Shown in pieces: positions 29,055 to 38,553 of a DNA stretch of 64,000 nt. Position 1 is the stretch's first letter; each line of letters begins with the position of its first letter. The stretch spans positions 3,289,501 through 3,353,500 of the forward strand of contig NZ_JUHB01000001.1 in the NCBI RefSeq assembly GCF_000799565.1. The letters are read 5' to 3'. The notes under the pieces are model-generated. The model was not told the DNA's origin. It did no database searches and saw nothing but the letters and a program-made list of their open reading frames with translations. Source of the DNA: Cellulophaga sp. Hel_I_12 (GTDB taxonomy: Bacteria; Bacteroidota; Bacteroidia; Flavobacteriales; Flavobacteriaceae). A program made the position numbers and the translations under genes.

Positions 29055-29798
29055 ATGATGACCACTATAGATACGATTGATAAAAATAAAGTGCCAAATC
29101 ACCTTGCTATAATTATGGATGGTAACGGTAGATGGGCTAAAAAGCATGGAAAAATAAGAGTCTTTGGTCATGAAAATGGTGTAAAAACCGTTAAAAAAAC
29201 CGTAGAGTCTTGTGCTGCAGCAGGAATCTCCTACCTTACCCTTTATACCTTCTCTACCGAAAACTGGAACAGACCCAAATTTGAAATCGATACTTTAATG
29301 CGTTTATTGGTTTCTTCTTTAAAGAAAGAATTGGCTACGTTTATGGAAAATAACATCGCTTTAAACGCTATAGGAGATCTGGATTCTTTACCCCAAAAAG
29401 CACGTAAGGAATTACAAGAGGTTATTCAGAAAACTAGTAAAAACACAGGTTTAACTTTAACATTAGCTTTAAGTTATGGTGCAAGAGAAGAAATTAAAAA
29501 TGCGATACAAGCTATAAGTACCAAAGTTAAAAATAATATAATTTCTGTTGAAAATATTGATGAAACCATTATTAATAACCATCTTTACACTCACAATTTA
29601 CCAGACGTAGATTTGCTTATACGTACTAGTGGAGAACATAGAATCAGTAACTTTTTACTCTGGCAAATTGCATATGCTGAGTTGTATTTTACGGATGTTT
29701 TATGGCCTGACTTTACAGAGCAACATTTGGTTGAAGCAATTTTAAATTACCAAAATAGAGAACGAAGATTTGGAAAAACTAGCGAACAACTTATCTAG
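29055..29798 (+). CDS. uppS: Isoprenyl (undecaprenyl) diphosphate synthase
   Basis: cis-Prenyltransferase that makes the C55 carrier lipid for peptidoglycan and surface glycans. 247 residues. The catalytic Asp is in IIMDGNGRWAKK near residue 22, followed by GHENGVKTVKKTVE. The conserved LTLYTFSTENW is near 68 and LLIRTSGEHRISNFLLWQ near 195. Its 3' end overlaps the start of bamA by 29 bases. Confidence 0.95.
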   Translation: MMTTIDTIDKNKVPNHLAIIMDGNGRWAKKHGKIRVFGHENGVKTVKKTVESCAAAGISYLTLYTFSTENWNRPKFEIDTLMRLLVSSLKKELATFMENNIALNAIGDLDSLPQKARKELQEVIQKTSKNTGLTLTLALSYGAREEIKNAIQAISTKVKNNIISVENIDETIINNHLYTHNLPDVDLLIRTSGEHRISNFLLWQIAYAELYFTDVLWPDFTEQHLVEAILNYQNRERRFGKTSEQLI

Positions 29799-32391
29799 AG
29801 CTGCAAAAAAGTGCAACTCTCTTCAAAAAATCACCATATTTTTATTGTTATTTAGTGTAGCGAGTTTTTCGCAAGAAACCTCTTATGACGAGGGGAAACA
29901 ATATATTCTAGCAGGCTTAGAAGTAACTGGTGTTCAAAGCTATAACGAACAAACTGTTAAAACCTATACGGGTCTTCGAGAAGGGCAAGTAATTACCGTT
30001 CCAGGTGAAGAAATTAGTGCCGTTATTAATAAACTATGGAGTTTGGAGCTTTTTAGTGATATAAGCTTTTATATTACTAAAATAGAAGATGATAAAATTT
30101 ATTTAGAATTAAATATATTAGAGCGGCCTACCTTAACCGATGTAACCGTATTTGGCGTTAAAAAGGGTCAGGTTGATGATATTTTAAAAGATACCGATTT
30201 AAAAAAGGGTAAAAAAATCACTGAAAATCTAATATCTAACTCTAAAAACTACCTACAAAATAAGTACAAAAAGAAAGGTTTCTTAAATACCAAGGTCAAT
30301 ATTGTGACCGCTATAGATACATCAGAGACCAACGCTCAAAGTATGGTGGTTACTGTAAAAAAGGGTGCTAAAGTAAAAATCAGTAGTATCAGTTTTGAAG
30401 GGAACGAAAAATTATCGGACAAGAGATTAAAAAAATCGCTTAAAAAAACAAAAGAAAAATCTTTAAAAAATATTTTAAAATTAAAAAGATCTAAATATAT
30501 CCCCGAAGAATATGAGGCTGATTTGGTAAAATTAGTCGAGACTTATGCAGAAAAAGGCTATAGAGATGCGCGTATATTATCAGATACAATTATAAAAAAT
30601 GGTGAGGATTTAATCGATATTAAAATTAAAGTTGAAGAAGGTAATAAATATTACTTCGGTGAAATAGATTTTGTTGGGAACTCCGTTTATACTGACCGAC
30701 AATTAGCCACGGTGCTAGGGATTCGCAAAGGCGACACCTATAACGGCGTATTGTTAAAAGAGCGTATTGCCGACGATTCGAAGCCTGATCCTAACGATAT
30801 CACTAGTCTATATCAAAATTTTGGTTATATGTTTTCTAGTATAAACCCAGTTGAGGTTTCTGCTGTTAATGATACCATTAATTTTGAAATCAGAATTATT
30901 GAAGGTAAAGAAACGTTTTTAAATCACGTGACTGTAGATGGTAATGATAGAACAAATGATCACGTTATCTTCAGAGAGTTAAGAACGCAACCAGGTCAAA
31001 AATACAGTAAGGCCGATATTATCAGAAGTATTCGAGAATTGGGTGCTTTAGGATTTTTTGATGCTGAAAATGTAAAACCCGATGTAATCAACCCAAATCC
31101 AAATGACGGTACTGTAGATTTAAATTATAGTGTTGTCGAAGCAGGATCTAGCCAGATAGAGCTACAAGGTGGCTATGGTGGAGGTGGTTTTATTGGAACT
31201 TTGGGCTTATCTTTTAGTAACTTCTCGATCCAAAATTTATTCAATAAAAAAGAGTATAAGCCAGTGCCTATGGGTGATGGTCAAAGTTTTGCCTTGCGTT
31301 TACAGGCGAGCCAAACCTTTAGAGTATATAGTTTAAGTTTTACAGAACCTTGGTTAGGTGGTAAAAAACCGGTTAGTTTCAGCGCTTCACTATCAAGAAC
31401 GAGAAATTTTGACTTTGATAGAACGCAACAATTTAGAGGTAGGTTTGAAGTAGATAAAAGTAGAAGTTTCGCCATTACAGGGATTACCTTAGGCTTAGCA
31501 AAACGAGTACAATGGCCTGATGATTTCTTTACGATATCACATTCTTTAGGGTATCAACTCTACCAATTTAATGATTTTAATGTCACCAACTTAAATTTTG
31601 GTAACGGTAATGCCAATTCTTTGGCCTATACTTTAGGTATCTCCAGACGATCGGCGGGGTCTAATCCCATTTTCCCAACCTATGGTTCTAATTTCGAAAT
31701 TCGCGCTAAATTTACACCGCCTTGGTCTTTGTTAAATGACACGGATTATAATCAGCTTAACGAAGACTTGGCCAACGCTACTACAGAGCAACAATTACAG
31801 GAAAATAATCAAGAGCGCTTTAAATGGTTAGAGTTTTATAAAGTAAACTTTAAAGGGGATTGGTATACAACCTTAGTGGGTAGAGCGAGTAACAAGTCCC
31901 TAGTACTTCGCACCAATGCAGAATTTGGATTTTTAGGAAATTATAACAATAGAAAGGGGAACGTACCTTTTGAACGTTTTTTCCTAGGAGGAGATGGTAT
32001 GGGTAACTTTACGCTTGATGGTCGTGAAAACATTGGTTTAAGAGGCTATGAAAACAACTCAGTAACGCCATTCAATCCTGTGACTGGGCGCCAAGACGGT
32101 GCGGTTATTTACAACAAGTTTACCATGGAGCTTAGGTATCCATTAACCCTTAAACCATCTGCGTCTATCTATGGATTAGCTTTTATGGAAGGTGGTAACG
32201 CTTTCAACAATTTTAATGATTTTAATCCGTTTGAAATAAAAAGATCAGTTGGTGCTGGTTTGCGTATTTTTATGCCGGCTTTTGGATTATTAGGAATCGA
32301 TTTTGGTTACGGGTTTGATAATGATTATAGCAATCCGGTTGGAACACCAAGCGGTTTCCAAACTCATTTCATTATTGGGCAACAATTTTAG
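29770..32391 (+). CDS. bamA: Outer membrane protein assembly factor BamA
   Basis: Omp85 insertase of 873 residues. A signal peptide (IFLLLFSVASFSQ) is followed by five POTRA-like repeats to about residue 440 (for example LAGLEVTGVQSYNEQTV, ISSISFEGNEKLSDKRL) and a C-terminal barrel with the conserved LRGYENN in loop 6. The only plausible start is TTG at 29770, inside uppS; no ATG occurs before the signal peptide. The overlap implies translational coupling with uppS. It is followed by two OmpH/Skp genes, as expected for the Bam/chaperone cluster. Confidence 0.94.
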   Translation: MEKLANNLSRAAKKCNSLQKITIFLLLFSVASFSQETSYDEGKQYILAGLEVTGVQSYNEQTVKTYTGLREGQVITVPGEEISAVINKLWSLELFSDISFYITKIEDDKIYLELNILERPTLTDVTVFGVKKGQVDDILKDTDLKKGKKITENLISNSKNYLQNKYKKKGFLNTKVNIVTAIDTSETNAQSMVVTVKKGAKVKISSISFEGNEKLSDKRLKKSLKKTKEKSLKNILKLKRSKYIPEEYEADLVKLVETYAEKGYRDARILSDTIIKNGEDLIDIKIKVEEGNKYYFGEIDFVGNSVYTDRQLATVLGIRKGDTYNGVLLKERIADDSKPDPNDITSLYQNFGYMFSSINPVEVSAVNDTINFEIRIIEGKETFLNHVTVDGNDRTNDHVIFRELRTQPGQKYSKADIIRSIRELGALGFFDAENVKPDVINPNPNDGTVDLNYSVVEAGSSQIELQGGYGGGGFIGTLGLSFSNFSIQNLFNKKEYKPVPMGDGQSFALRLQASQTFRVYSLSFTEPWLGGKKPVSFSASLSRTRNFDFDRTQQFRGRFEVDKSRSFAITGITLGLAKRVQWPDDFFTISHSLGYQLYQFNDFNVTNLNFGNGNANSLAYTLGISRRSAGSNPIFPTYGSNFEIRAKFTPPWSLLNDTDYNQLNEDLANATTEQQLQENNQERFKWLEFYKVNFKGDWYTTLVGRASNKSLVLRTNAEFGFLGNYNNRKGNVPFERFFLGGDGMGNFTLDGRENIGLRGYENNSVTPFNPVTGRQDGAVIYNKFTMELRYPLTLKPSASIYGLAFMEGGNAFNNFNDFNPFEIKRSVGAGLRIFMPAFGLLGIDFGYGFDNDYSNPVGTPSGFQTHFIIGQQF

Positions 32392-32400
32392 AGCTTTAAA

Positions 32401-32460
32401 TACGTAGCAACACCATCAAATAAAAACAATTTAATTTAATTTTGATAGTGGTACGTGTTT
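32401..32460 (+). terminator. Imperfect hairpin after bamA
   Basis: ACACCATCAAA and TTTTGATAGTGGT can pair with mismatches, extended by TACGT and ACGTG at the outer ends, followed by a short T-run. It may be a weak terminator, giving the ompH genes separate control. Confidence 0.4.
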
Positions 32461-32577
32461 TAGAAGAGGTATCGTAAAATCTGGGTTTTTTATATTAAAC
32501 TTTACTATTTTACCTACATTCTTAAAATATTTATTTATTTTGGCACGATATTTTCTATACCAGTAAATAGAAACGAA

Positions 32578-33393
32578 ATGAAAACAAAAGTTCTTTTATG
32601 TATTAGTGCGATGCTTTTATCGTTAAGCTTATTTTCACAGCAGCGAGGTGTAAGAATCGCGTATGTGGATATGGAGTATATTCTTGAAAATGTAGAAGAA
32701 TATCGAGAGGCAAACGAACAACTTGACGCGAAGGTCCAAAAATGGAAGTTAGAGTTGGAGCAAGAACAGAGTGCAATTGATCAAATGAAAAAAGATTTGA
32801 TGGCAGAGAAAGTACTGCTAACGAACGAGTTAATTGCCGAGCGAGAAGAAGAGATTAAAATTTTAGAGAAAGAAATGTTCGATTATCAACAAGACCGTTT
32901 TGGTCCCAACGGTGATTTAATTCTTTCGAAACAACGATTAATACAGCCGATTCAAGATCAGGTTTTTAATGAAGTTCAAAAAATAGGACAGAGTAGAAAT
33001 TATGACATGATTGTCGACAGATCAGCTGATTTTGTGATGTTATATGCTGATAAGAGATTAGACCTTAGTGAATTAGTATTAAATGCTATTTCAAGAACAC
33101 GAAAGGTGAGTGCCGCTAAAGAAAGAGTCAATAAACGAAACGCTTTAGACGATTTTGAAGGCGAGCCAGAAGAAAGAGAAATGACAGATGCTTTAAAAGA
33201 GCGTTTATCGCAAGCAGAAGAAGCTCAAAAGGCAAGAGATAAATCGGCTGCAGAGAAGAGAGAAGAACAATTAAAACTTAGAGAAGAACGTAAAAATGCC
33301 TACGAAGCTAGGCGTAAAAAATTGTTAGAAGAGCGCGAAGCCAAGAAAAAAGAAGCAGAAGCAGAAGAAAAAGAGAAAAAAGGAAATCAATAA
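32578..33393 (+). CDS. OmpH/Skp-family periplasmic chaperone (long form)
   Basis: 271 residues with a signal peptide ending near LFSQ. A Skp-like coiled coil covers residues about 35-150 (RIAYVDMEYILENVEEY, EEEIKILEKEMFDYQQ) and the conserved NYDMIVDRSADFVMLYAD follows. A long charged C-terminal helix rich in Glu, Lys and Ala (about 195-271) extends beyond the usual 160-170 residue Skp. Skp carries unfolded outer membrane proteins to Bam, and the gene follows bamA. Confidence 0.9.
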   Translation: MKTKVLLCISAMLLSLSLFSQQRGVRIAYVDMEYILENVEEYREANEQLDAKVQKWKLELEQEQSAIDQMKKDLMAEKVLLTNELIAEREEEIKILEKEMFDYQQDRFGPNGDLILSKQRLIQPIQDQVFNEVQKIGQSRNYDMIVDRSADFVMLYADKRLDLSELVLNAISRTRKVSAAKERVNKRNALDDFEGEPEEREMTDALKERLSQAEEAQKARDKSAAEKREEQLKLREERKNAYEARRKKLLEEREAKKKEAEAEEKEKKGNQ

Positions 33394-33463
33394 TTTAAAC
33401 TCAAAATCCTCCGAAAGGAGTACTAAACCATTTATTTAACACTCAAAAGTAATTTAAGAAAAC

Positions 33464-33973
33464 ATGAAACATTTAAGAAAAATAGTAGTAGCAGTAGTTT
33501 TATTTGTAGCAGCGTCGAGCTTTGTGAATGCGCAAAATAAAGTTGCACACATTAATGTAACTGATTTAATGTCTGCAATGCCCGAAATGAAAGCCGCAGA
33601 AGCTGAGCTTAAAAAGTTGCAAGAAACCTATGGTGCTGATATTCAAAGCTCTGTAACTGAAATGCAAAACAAATACAAGCAATATCAAAATGAAGCGGCC
33701 ACAAAGTCTGATGAAGAAAATCAGAAAAGAATGGCTGAATTAGAAGGTTTTGATAGAACTATTAAAGAAGCACAACAAAAGGCGCAACAAGAACTTCAAA
33801 ATAAGCAAGTGGCATTATTAGGTCCTATCTCAGATAAGGCTAAGTTAGCCATAGAAAAAGTTGCAGCAGCACAAGGTGTAAATTATGTATTAGATTCATC
33901 ACAAGGTAGTGGAGTAATCGTAGCAAAAGGAACAGATTTATTGCCTTTAGTAAAAAAAGAATTAGGTTTTTAA
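33464..33973 (+). CDS. OmpH/Skp-family periplasmic chaperone (short form)
   Basis: 169 residues, the standard Skp length, with a signal peptide ending near FVNAQ. HINVTDLMSAMPEMKAAEAE opens the domain, a central coiled coil follows, and NYVLDSSQGSGVIV closes the body. It is a paralogue of the preceding gene 70 bases upstream. A strong terminator follows. Confidence 0.92.
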   Translation: MKHLRKIVVAVVLFVAASSFVNAQNKVAHINVTDLMSAMPEMKAAEAELKKLQETYGADIQSSVTEMQNKYKQYQNEAATKSDEENQKRMAELEGFDRTIKEAQQKAQQELQNKQVALLGPISDKAKLAIEKVAAAQGVNYVLDSSQGSGVIVAKGTDLLPLVKKELGF

Positions 33974-33995
33974 TAGCGACCTAATAACAAATTTA

Positions 33996-34030
33996 AAAAA
34001 ATCCACTTTGTACAAAGTGGATTTTTTTTT
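33996..34030 (+). terminator. Rho-independent terminator after the ompH pair
   Basis: AATCCACTTTG and CAAAGTGGATT form a perfect stem around a TA loop, followed by nine or more T. Confidence 0.9.
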
Positions 34031-34142
34031 GCTCTAGGGCATTGGTGTTTTTCTAATTTTATAACCTTTGCGAATTCGGTACTATCATTTTCGTAAACCA
34101 ATAAAATTAATGTAACTTTCGATTTCATTAGGTATGTTAGGT

Positions 34143-34922
34143 ATGAATATACAACCCATAGGTATTTTTGATTCTGGTGTAGGCGGTACCTCTATATGGA
34201 AGGAAATTAACAGGGTACTTCCTGATGAACATACCATTTATTTAGCAGATAGTAAAAATGCGCCTTATGGTGAAAAAAGTGCAGAAGAAATACTTGCCTT
34301 AAGCGAAAAGAATACCCAATTTTTAATAGCTCGGGGGTGTAAGCTAATTGTGGTAGCGTGTAATACGGCAACCACCAATGCCATTGCTTATTTGAGAGCT
34401 AAATACCCCATTCCATTTATTGGGATAGAACCAGCTATTAAACCTGCCGCATTACAAACTGTTTCCAAGAAAATTGGGATTTTAGCGACACAGGGCACCC
34501 TGTCAAGTGCGCTTTTTCACCAAACCTCAAAAGTGGTTGCGAACGGCATTGAGCTTATAGAGCAAAATGGCGAGGGTTTAGTGCCACTTATAGAACAAGG
34601 CAGGGTAGACAACCCCGAAACAAAAGAATTGCTTGAGCGGTACTTAAATCCTATGGTAGCACAAGGTGTAGATTGCATTGTTTTAGGCTGCACTCATTAC
34701 CCCTATTTAATACCTGTCATCAAGTCTATTCTACCTGCGCACATACACATTATCGATTCAGGCGAAGCTGTTGCTAGGCAGACTAAGAATATTTTAGAAA
34801 GCCATTTATTACTAGCCCCAAAAAATAAGGCAACGCATCAATTTTATAGCAATGCTAAGCTGTCTATTTTAAAAGAATTTTTAACGGGCTATGAGGTTGA
34901 AATTGCGGCCCTAGATTTTTAG
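34143..34922 (+). CDS. murI: Glutamate racemase
   Basis: Makes D-glutamate for peptidoglycan. About 259 residues. The N-terminal catalytic Cys is in VVACNTATTNAI and the second in VLGCTHYPYLIP; GIFDSGVGGTSIW and ADSKNAPYGEKS are family signatures. I prefer the ATG at 34143 (MNIQPIGIFDSG) over the one at 34134. It is separated from the ompH pair by a terminator but belongs to the same envelope cluster by position. Confidence 0.95.
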   Translation: MNIQPIGIFDSGVGGTSIWKEINRVLPDEHTIYLADSKNAPYGEKSAEEILALSEKNTQFLIARGCKLIVVACNTATTNAIAYLRAKYPIPFIGIEPAIKPAALQTVSKKIGILATQGTLSSALFHQTSKVVANGIELIEQNGEGLVPLIEQGRVDNPETKELLERYLNPMVAQGVDCIVLGCTHYPYLIPVIKSILPAHIHIIDSGEAVARQTKNILESHLLLAPKNKATHQFYSNAKLSILKEFLTGYEVEIAALDF

Positions 34923-34935
34923 AAATAAAACAAAT

Positions 34936-35430
34936 TTATTTCAATGTATAGCTTAAATAGGTAAAATCGTAGTTGTGATTTTCATCTTTAGGATGGTATT
35001 CTTCCTGACTAATTTTCCACCTGTTAAGATCAATTTCAGGAAAAAAAGCATCTGCTTCAAAGCTTTCGTGTACTCTAGTTAATTCTATTTTGGTTGCGAT
35101 AGGTAACCCTAATGCGTAAATTTCTCCACCTCCAATAATATATACGATGGATTCTTTTTCAGTTAAAACTATAGCTTCCTCAAGACTATGCACCACAAAA
35201 CAATCTTGATAGTTTGTCTTGTAATTTTTATCTCTTGTAATAATAATATGTTTTCTGTTGGGAAGGGGTTTTGGAAAACTTTCAAAGGTTTTTCGTCCCA
35301 TAATGATAGCATGTCCTGTAGTGATTTTTTTAAAGCGTTTAAAATCGTCAGGTAAGTGCCAAAGCAGATCATTATTTTTACCTAGTGCGTTATTTTCAGC
35401 TGCCGCTGCAATTAGAGTAATAGTTTTCAA
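34936..35430 (-). CDS. folA: Dihydrofolate reductase
   Basis: 164 residues, NADPH-dependent reduction of dihydrofolate. IAAAAENNALGKNNDLLWHLPDDFKRF contains the active-site Asp and the Trp-His-Leu-Pro motif; IIMGRKTFESFPKPLPNR and YIIGGGEIYAL are the cofactor motifs. Its ATG overlaps the stop of the upstream 2TM gene by four bases. thyA, its partner in the dTMP cycle, lies 2 kb away on the same strand. Confidence 0.95.
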   Translation of the reverse strand: MKTITLIAAAAENNALGKNNDLLWHLPDDFKRFKKITTGHAIIMGRKTFESFPKPLPNRKHIIITRDKNYKTNYQDCFVVHSLEEAIVLTEKESIVYIIGGGEIYALGLPIATKIELTRVHESFEADAFFPEIDLNRWKISQEEYHPKDENHNYDFTYLSYTLK

Positions 35431-35816
35431 TCTTCTTTTTTTTTATTTATTTGAGAAATAGGAAAGTCAGTTTCTATTTCTTTCTGTAAGGATGCAATTT
35501 TTTGCTTTTGCTTTAACACTAATTTTTCACGTTGTTGTCGTTCCCAAACTTTCCCCATGAATTTTTGAGTAAAGAACACATTAATGACATGGATGACAAA
35601 TAAAAAAGCCCAAAAGGTTATAGCCCAAATAAACCAATTATAATCTGCACCGTATTTTAGTATTTTATTGATCAGGATCAAAAAAATACTTCCTACAAGG
35701 AAGATCACAAAGTGTGTATACAAACGTTTTTTTTGTTTTACACGCAACTGTGCATGTTCTAAAAGTTCGTGTTGTTCTAGATCTATTTCAGGTTTATTTT
35801 TCGCTTTAGAAAACAT
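35427..35816 (-). CDS. 2TM-domain membrane protein
   Basis: 129 residues of the 2TM family: an N-terminal cytoplasmic segment (EHAQLRVKQKKRLYTHFVIF), two membrane helices separated by a short loop (about residues 40-60 and 70-90), and a charged C-terminal coil (RQQREKLVLKQKQKIASLQ). The function is unknown. In other flavobacteria such domains occur alone or attached to LytTR regulators. It forms a two-gene unit with folA. Confidence 0.85.
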   Translation of the reverse strand: MFSKAKNKPEIDLEQHELLEHAQLRVKQKKRLYTHFVIFLVGSIFLILINKILKYGADYNWFIWAITFWAFLFVIHVINVFFTQKFMGKVWERQQREKLVLKQKQKIASLQKEIETDFPISQINKKKED

Positions 35817-35839
35817 GTATATTAAGTATCTTTACCTTA

Positions 35840-35847
35840 CAAAGATA
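35840..35847 (-). promoter_or_regulatory. -7 promoter element of the 2TM-folA unit
   Basis: TATCTTTG on the minus strand, 23 bases before the start codon. It is one arm of a 9-bp inverted repeat (AGTATCTTT, six bases, AAAGATACT; 35825-35848), which could be an operator or chance. Confidence 0.5.
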
Positions 35848-35876
35848 CTACAATTAGTATTTTAACGATTTATACG

Positions 35877-36962
35877 ATGCAAAATATTAGTAAAGAATTC
35901 CCCATTTTAGACCAGTATATTTATGCCAATACTGCTGCTCACGGTATTTTATATGATGGTCTTTTAGACTGGCGCCAAGAACATGATCTAGATTATTTAA
36001 TAGGTGGTAGTACTTTTAAAACCAAGGCCTTACAAACAATTACTGATACCCGAGTGGCTGTTGGTCAGTTTTTTAATTGTAAAAAAGAGCATGTAGCCTT
36101 GATTCCAAATTTTTCAATTGGTTTAAATATACTTCTTGAAGGCTTGGATAAAAAGCATAAGGTATTACTCTTAAATGACGATTATCCTTCTTTAACTTGG
36201 CCATTTGAAAGCAGAGGTTTTGAGTGTACGTACCTCGATATTACGGAACATTTAGAAACGAATATTTTATCAGCTATTTCAAAAGAAAATATAACGGTTT
36301 TAGCCATAAGTCTGGTGCAATGGCTCAATGGAATTAAAATTGATCTTGAATTTTTAAAGAAGTTAAAAGAAGCGCATCCTGAACTTTTAGTTATTGCGGA
36401 TGGTACTCAATTCTGTGGAACCGAGTCTTTCGATTTTGATAATTCAGGGATTGATATTCTAGGTGCCAGTGCTTATAAATGGCTGCTGGCTGGCAGTGGT
36501 AATGGATTTATGCTTTTTAAAGATACAGCTAGCACTTTTTTTTCGTTAAAAACCATTGGGTTTAATAGTGTAAATGCAGACCTTACTCAAAAAGGTAATG
36601 CGCGATTCACCAAGCATTTTGAACCAGGGCATTTAGATAGTTTAGCCTTTGGAAGCTTAAAAAAGTCATTAGAATTTTTGACGGATATTGGTATGGATAC
36701 CATAAGTGCAAAAAATAGCGAATTAAGTGCTTTTGCCTTACAAGAATTTTCTAAACTGGGCGTATTAGAAGATAGTGTGGTTAAGCGAAAAACGCATAGT
36801 ACCATTTTTACGATTGCTGGTGATCAAAAGCTTTTCGACCAGCTTGCCTATCATAATATTATTTGTTCTCAACGAGGAAAGGGAATTCGGCTTAGTTTTC
36901 ACTTCTATAATACGACAAAAAACATCAGTAAAGTTGTTGATGTCATAAAAAAATCAAGGTAA
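35877..36962 (+). CDS. Class V aminotransferase-like PLP enzyme
   Basis: 361 residues of the cysteine desulfurase/kynureninase-like fold. The PLP Lys is in LGASAYKWLLAGSGNGFML near residue 203, preceded by VIADGTQFCG near 175 (PLP-contacting Asp) and LIPNFSIGLNI near 78. There is no cysteine-bearing desulfurase loop that I can see, and the C-terminal arginine region (RGKGIRLSFHFYNT) resembles isopenicillin N epimerase-like members. The reaction is not assignable. It is divergent from the 2TM gene. Confidence 0.82.
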   Translation: MQNISKEFPILDQYIYANTAAHGILYDGLLDWRQEHDLDYLIGGSTFKTKALQTITDTRVAVGQFFNCKKEHVALIPNFSIGLNILLEGLDKKHKVLLLNDDYPSLTWPFESRGFECTYLDITEHLETNILSAISKENITVLAISLVQWLNGIKIDLEFLKKLKEAHPELLVIADGTQFCGTESFDFDNSGIDILGASAYKWLLAGSGNGFMLFKDTASTFFSLKTIGFNSVNADLTQKGNARFTKHFEPGHLDSLAFGSLKKSLEFLTDIGMDTISAKNSELSAFALQEFSKLGVLEDSVVKRKTHSTIFTIAGDQKLFDQLAYHNIICSQRGKGIRLSFHFYNTTKNISKVVDVIKKSR

Positions 36963-37111
36963 AGGTTTTGAAAATGTAAAAAAATGGAGTATTCTTTTGA
37001 TAATTTCAATTTTTTGTAATTCTTATTTTGCTGAAATCGCAAATCTGAGCTAACTAGTTGGTAATCAATATTTTTATAGCGTGCTTTGCAGCTCATATAA
37101 AACACTATATT

Positions 37112-37408
37112 ATGGCCATCACAAAACAGTATTTAAAAAGTAAACCGGTTTGTAAAGTAACCTTTACAGTTCCGGCGGAAGAAGCAGCAAAAGTATTTGT
37201 TGTTGGTGATTTTAATGATTGGAATCCAAAAAAAGGAGCTTTAAGAAAATTAAAAAATGGAACCTTTAAAGGAACTATGGATTTGCCAAAAGAAACGTCT
37301 TACGAGTTTAGGTATCTTGTTGATGATAGTTTTGTCAATGATACAGAAGCAGATCGTTACCAATGGAACGACTATGCTGGTGCAGAAAATGCAGTTTTAG
37401 AGCTATAG
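37112..37408 (+). CDS. Isoamylase early-set / CBM48-like small protein
   Basis: About 98 residues. The glycogen-binding-like fold is shown by KVTFTVPAEEAAKVFVVGDFNDWNP and by YEFRYLVDDSFVNDTEAD. It has no catalytic domain attached. Similar stand-alone proteins are common in Bacteroidota; they may bind starch- or glycogen-like polymers. The ATG at 37112 gives the natural N-terminus; the frame extends to a TTG at 37058 with unrelated hydrophobic residues. Confidence 0.85.
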   Translation: MAITKQYLKSKPVCKVTFTVPAEEAAKVFVVGDFNDWNPKKGALRKLKNGTFKGTMDLPKETSYEFRYLVDDSFVNDTEADRYQWNDYAGAENAVLEL

Positions 37409-37428
37409 ATTTCTAAGAAATTTTATAA

Positions 37429-37464
37429 AAAAGCGGAAATAAATTCTAGTTTGTTTCCGCTTTT
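37429..37464. terminator. Bidirectional terminator
   Basis: An 11-bp perfect stem (AAAAGCGGAAA with TTTCCGCTTTT) around a 14-base loop lies between the convergent CBM48-like gene and thyA. Confidence 0.85.
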
Positions 37465-37475
37465 CTATTGTTTTT

Positions 37476-38300
37476 TTAAATAGCTACAGCTCCTTTAATA
37501 TGCGGATGCGGATTGTAATCTACAAGCGTAAAATCTTCAAAAGTAAAGTCAAAAATATTTTTCACCTCAGGGTTTAAAATCATTTTAGGTAAGGGTCTAG
37601 GTTCTCTACTTAACTGTAGTTCTACCTGCTCCATATGATTGTCGTAAATATGGGCATCTCCAAAGGTGTGAATAAAATCTCCGGGTTGGTAACCACAAGC
37701 TTGTGCCATCATCATTGTAAATAAAGCATACGAGGCTATATTAAAGGGAACTCCTAAAAATATATCTGCACTACGTTGGTATAATTGACAAGATAATTTT
37801 CCATCCGCAACATAAAATTGAAAAAAGGCATGACAGGGTGGTAAAGCAGCTTTACCATTAGCAACGTTTTCTGAAAACGATTTTGATGTATCGGGTAACA
37901 CACTAGGATTCCAAGCAGAAATTAACATTCTTCTACTATTGGGATTGTTTTTTAGGGTAGCTACAACTTCTTTAATCTGATCAATTTCTTCGCTGTTCCA
38001 ATTGCGCCATTGGTGACCGTAAACCGGGCCCAAATTTCCGTTTTCATCAGCCCATTCGTTCCAAATTCTTACCCCGTTTTCTTTCAAATAATCAATATTT
38101 GTATCCCCTTTTAAAAACCAAAGTAATTCATAAACAATCGACTTTAAATGTAATTTTTTGGTGGTGACCATAGGAAAACCTTCACTGAGGTCAAAACGCA
38201 TTTGATAGCCAAAAACACTTTTAGTTCCCGTACCTGTTCTGTCTCCTTTTTGGTTGCCATTTTCCAAAACATGTTGTAATAAATCGTGATATTGTTTCAT
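37476..38300 (-). CDS. thyA: Thymidylate synthase ThyA
   Basis: Makes dTMP from dUMP with methylene-tetrahydrofolate. About 274 residues. [19 protein letters not shown] at the N-terminus, the catalytic Cys in [13 protein letters not shown], and [18 protein letters not shown] are all present. The start is the ATG at 38300 (MKQYHDLL). An upstream in-frame ATG falls inside a GC-rich REP-like repeat and encodes glycine-rich non-homologous residues (MGAWGR), so I reject it. folA is on the same strand 2 kb away. Confidence 0.96.
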   Translation of the reverse strand: MKQYHDLLQHVLENGNQKGDRTGTGTKSVFGYQMRFDLSEGFPMVTTKKLHLKSIVYELLWFLKGDTNIDYLKENGVRIWNEWADENGNLGPVYGHQWRNWNSEEIDQIKEVVATLKNNPNSRRMLISAWNPSVLPDTSKSFSENVANGKAALPPCHAFFQFYVADGKLSCQLYQRSADIFLGVPFNIASYALFTMMMAQACGYQPGDFIHTFGDAHIYDNHMEQVELQLSREPRPLPKMILNPEVKNIFDFTFEDFTLVDYNPHPHIKGAVAI

Positions 38301-38301
38301 C

Positions 38302-38326
38302 CGCCCCCATGCCCCCAAAGGGGGAT
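38302..38326 (-). repeat. REP-like repeat copy A, in the thyA leader
   Basis: On the minus strand ATCCCCCTTTGGGGGCATGG and a further G-run: a GC-rich hairpin in AT-rich DNA. It is in reverse orientation to copies B and C and ends directly before the thyA ATG. Confidence 0.7.
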
Positions 38327-38465
38327 TTTTATATTAGTATATCACAAAAATATAGAATCGTTTCAAATTATTGCGCTTAATTAAAAGCTACTTATCAATA
38401 ATTATTAACGAAATTAAAATTTATAAACTTGTTTATTTAGTTAGCGGTATTTAGCCTTATTATAG

Positions 38466-38491
38466 GAGTTCGCCCTTCGGGGACTAGTGAG
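38466..38491 (+). repeat. REP-like repeat copy B (degenerate)
   Basis: GAGTTCGCCCTTCGGGGACT followed by AGTGAG. It aligns with copy C base for base over the GAGTTC start, the palindromic core and the CTAG step, with several substitutions. Confidence 0.6.
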
Positions 38492-38553
38492 CTTTTTTTT
38501 TTAATAGGAGTTTACGACCTAATTAAATTGTCAATTTTAAACCGTAATATTTA

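Noticed and set aside
35825..35848. 9-bp inverted repeat AGTATCTTT/AAAGATACT as an operator
   Set aside because: One arm is explained by the -7 box of the 2TM-folA unit and no further copy in a promoter was found.
38301..38318. Longer thyA start (MGAWGR)
   Set aside because: These codons come from the REP-like repeat; ThyA proteins begin MKQYHDLL.
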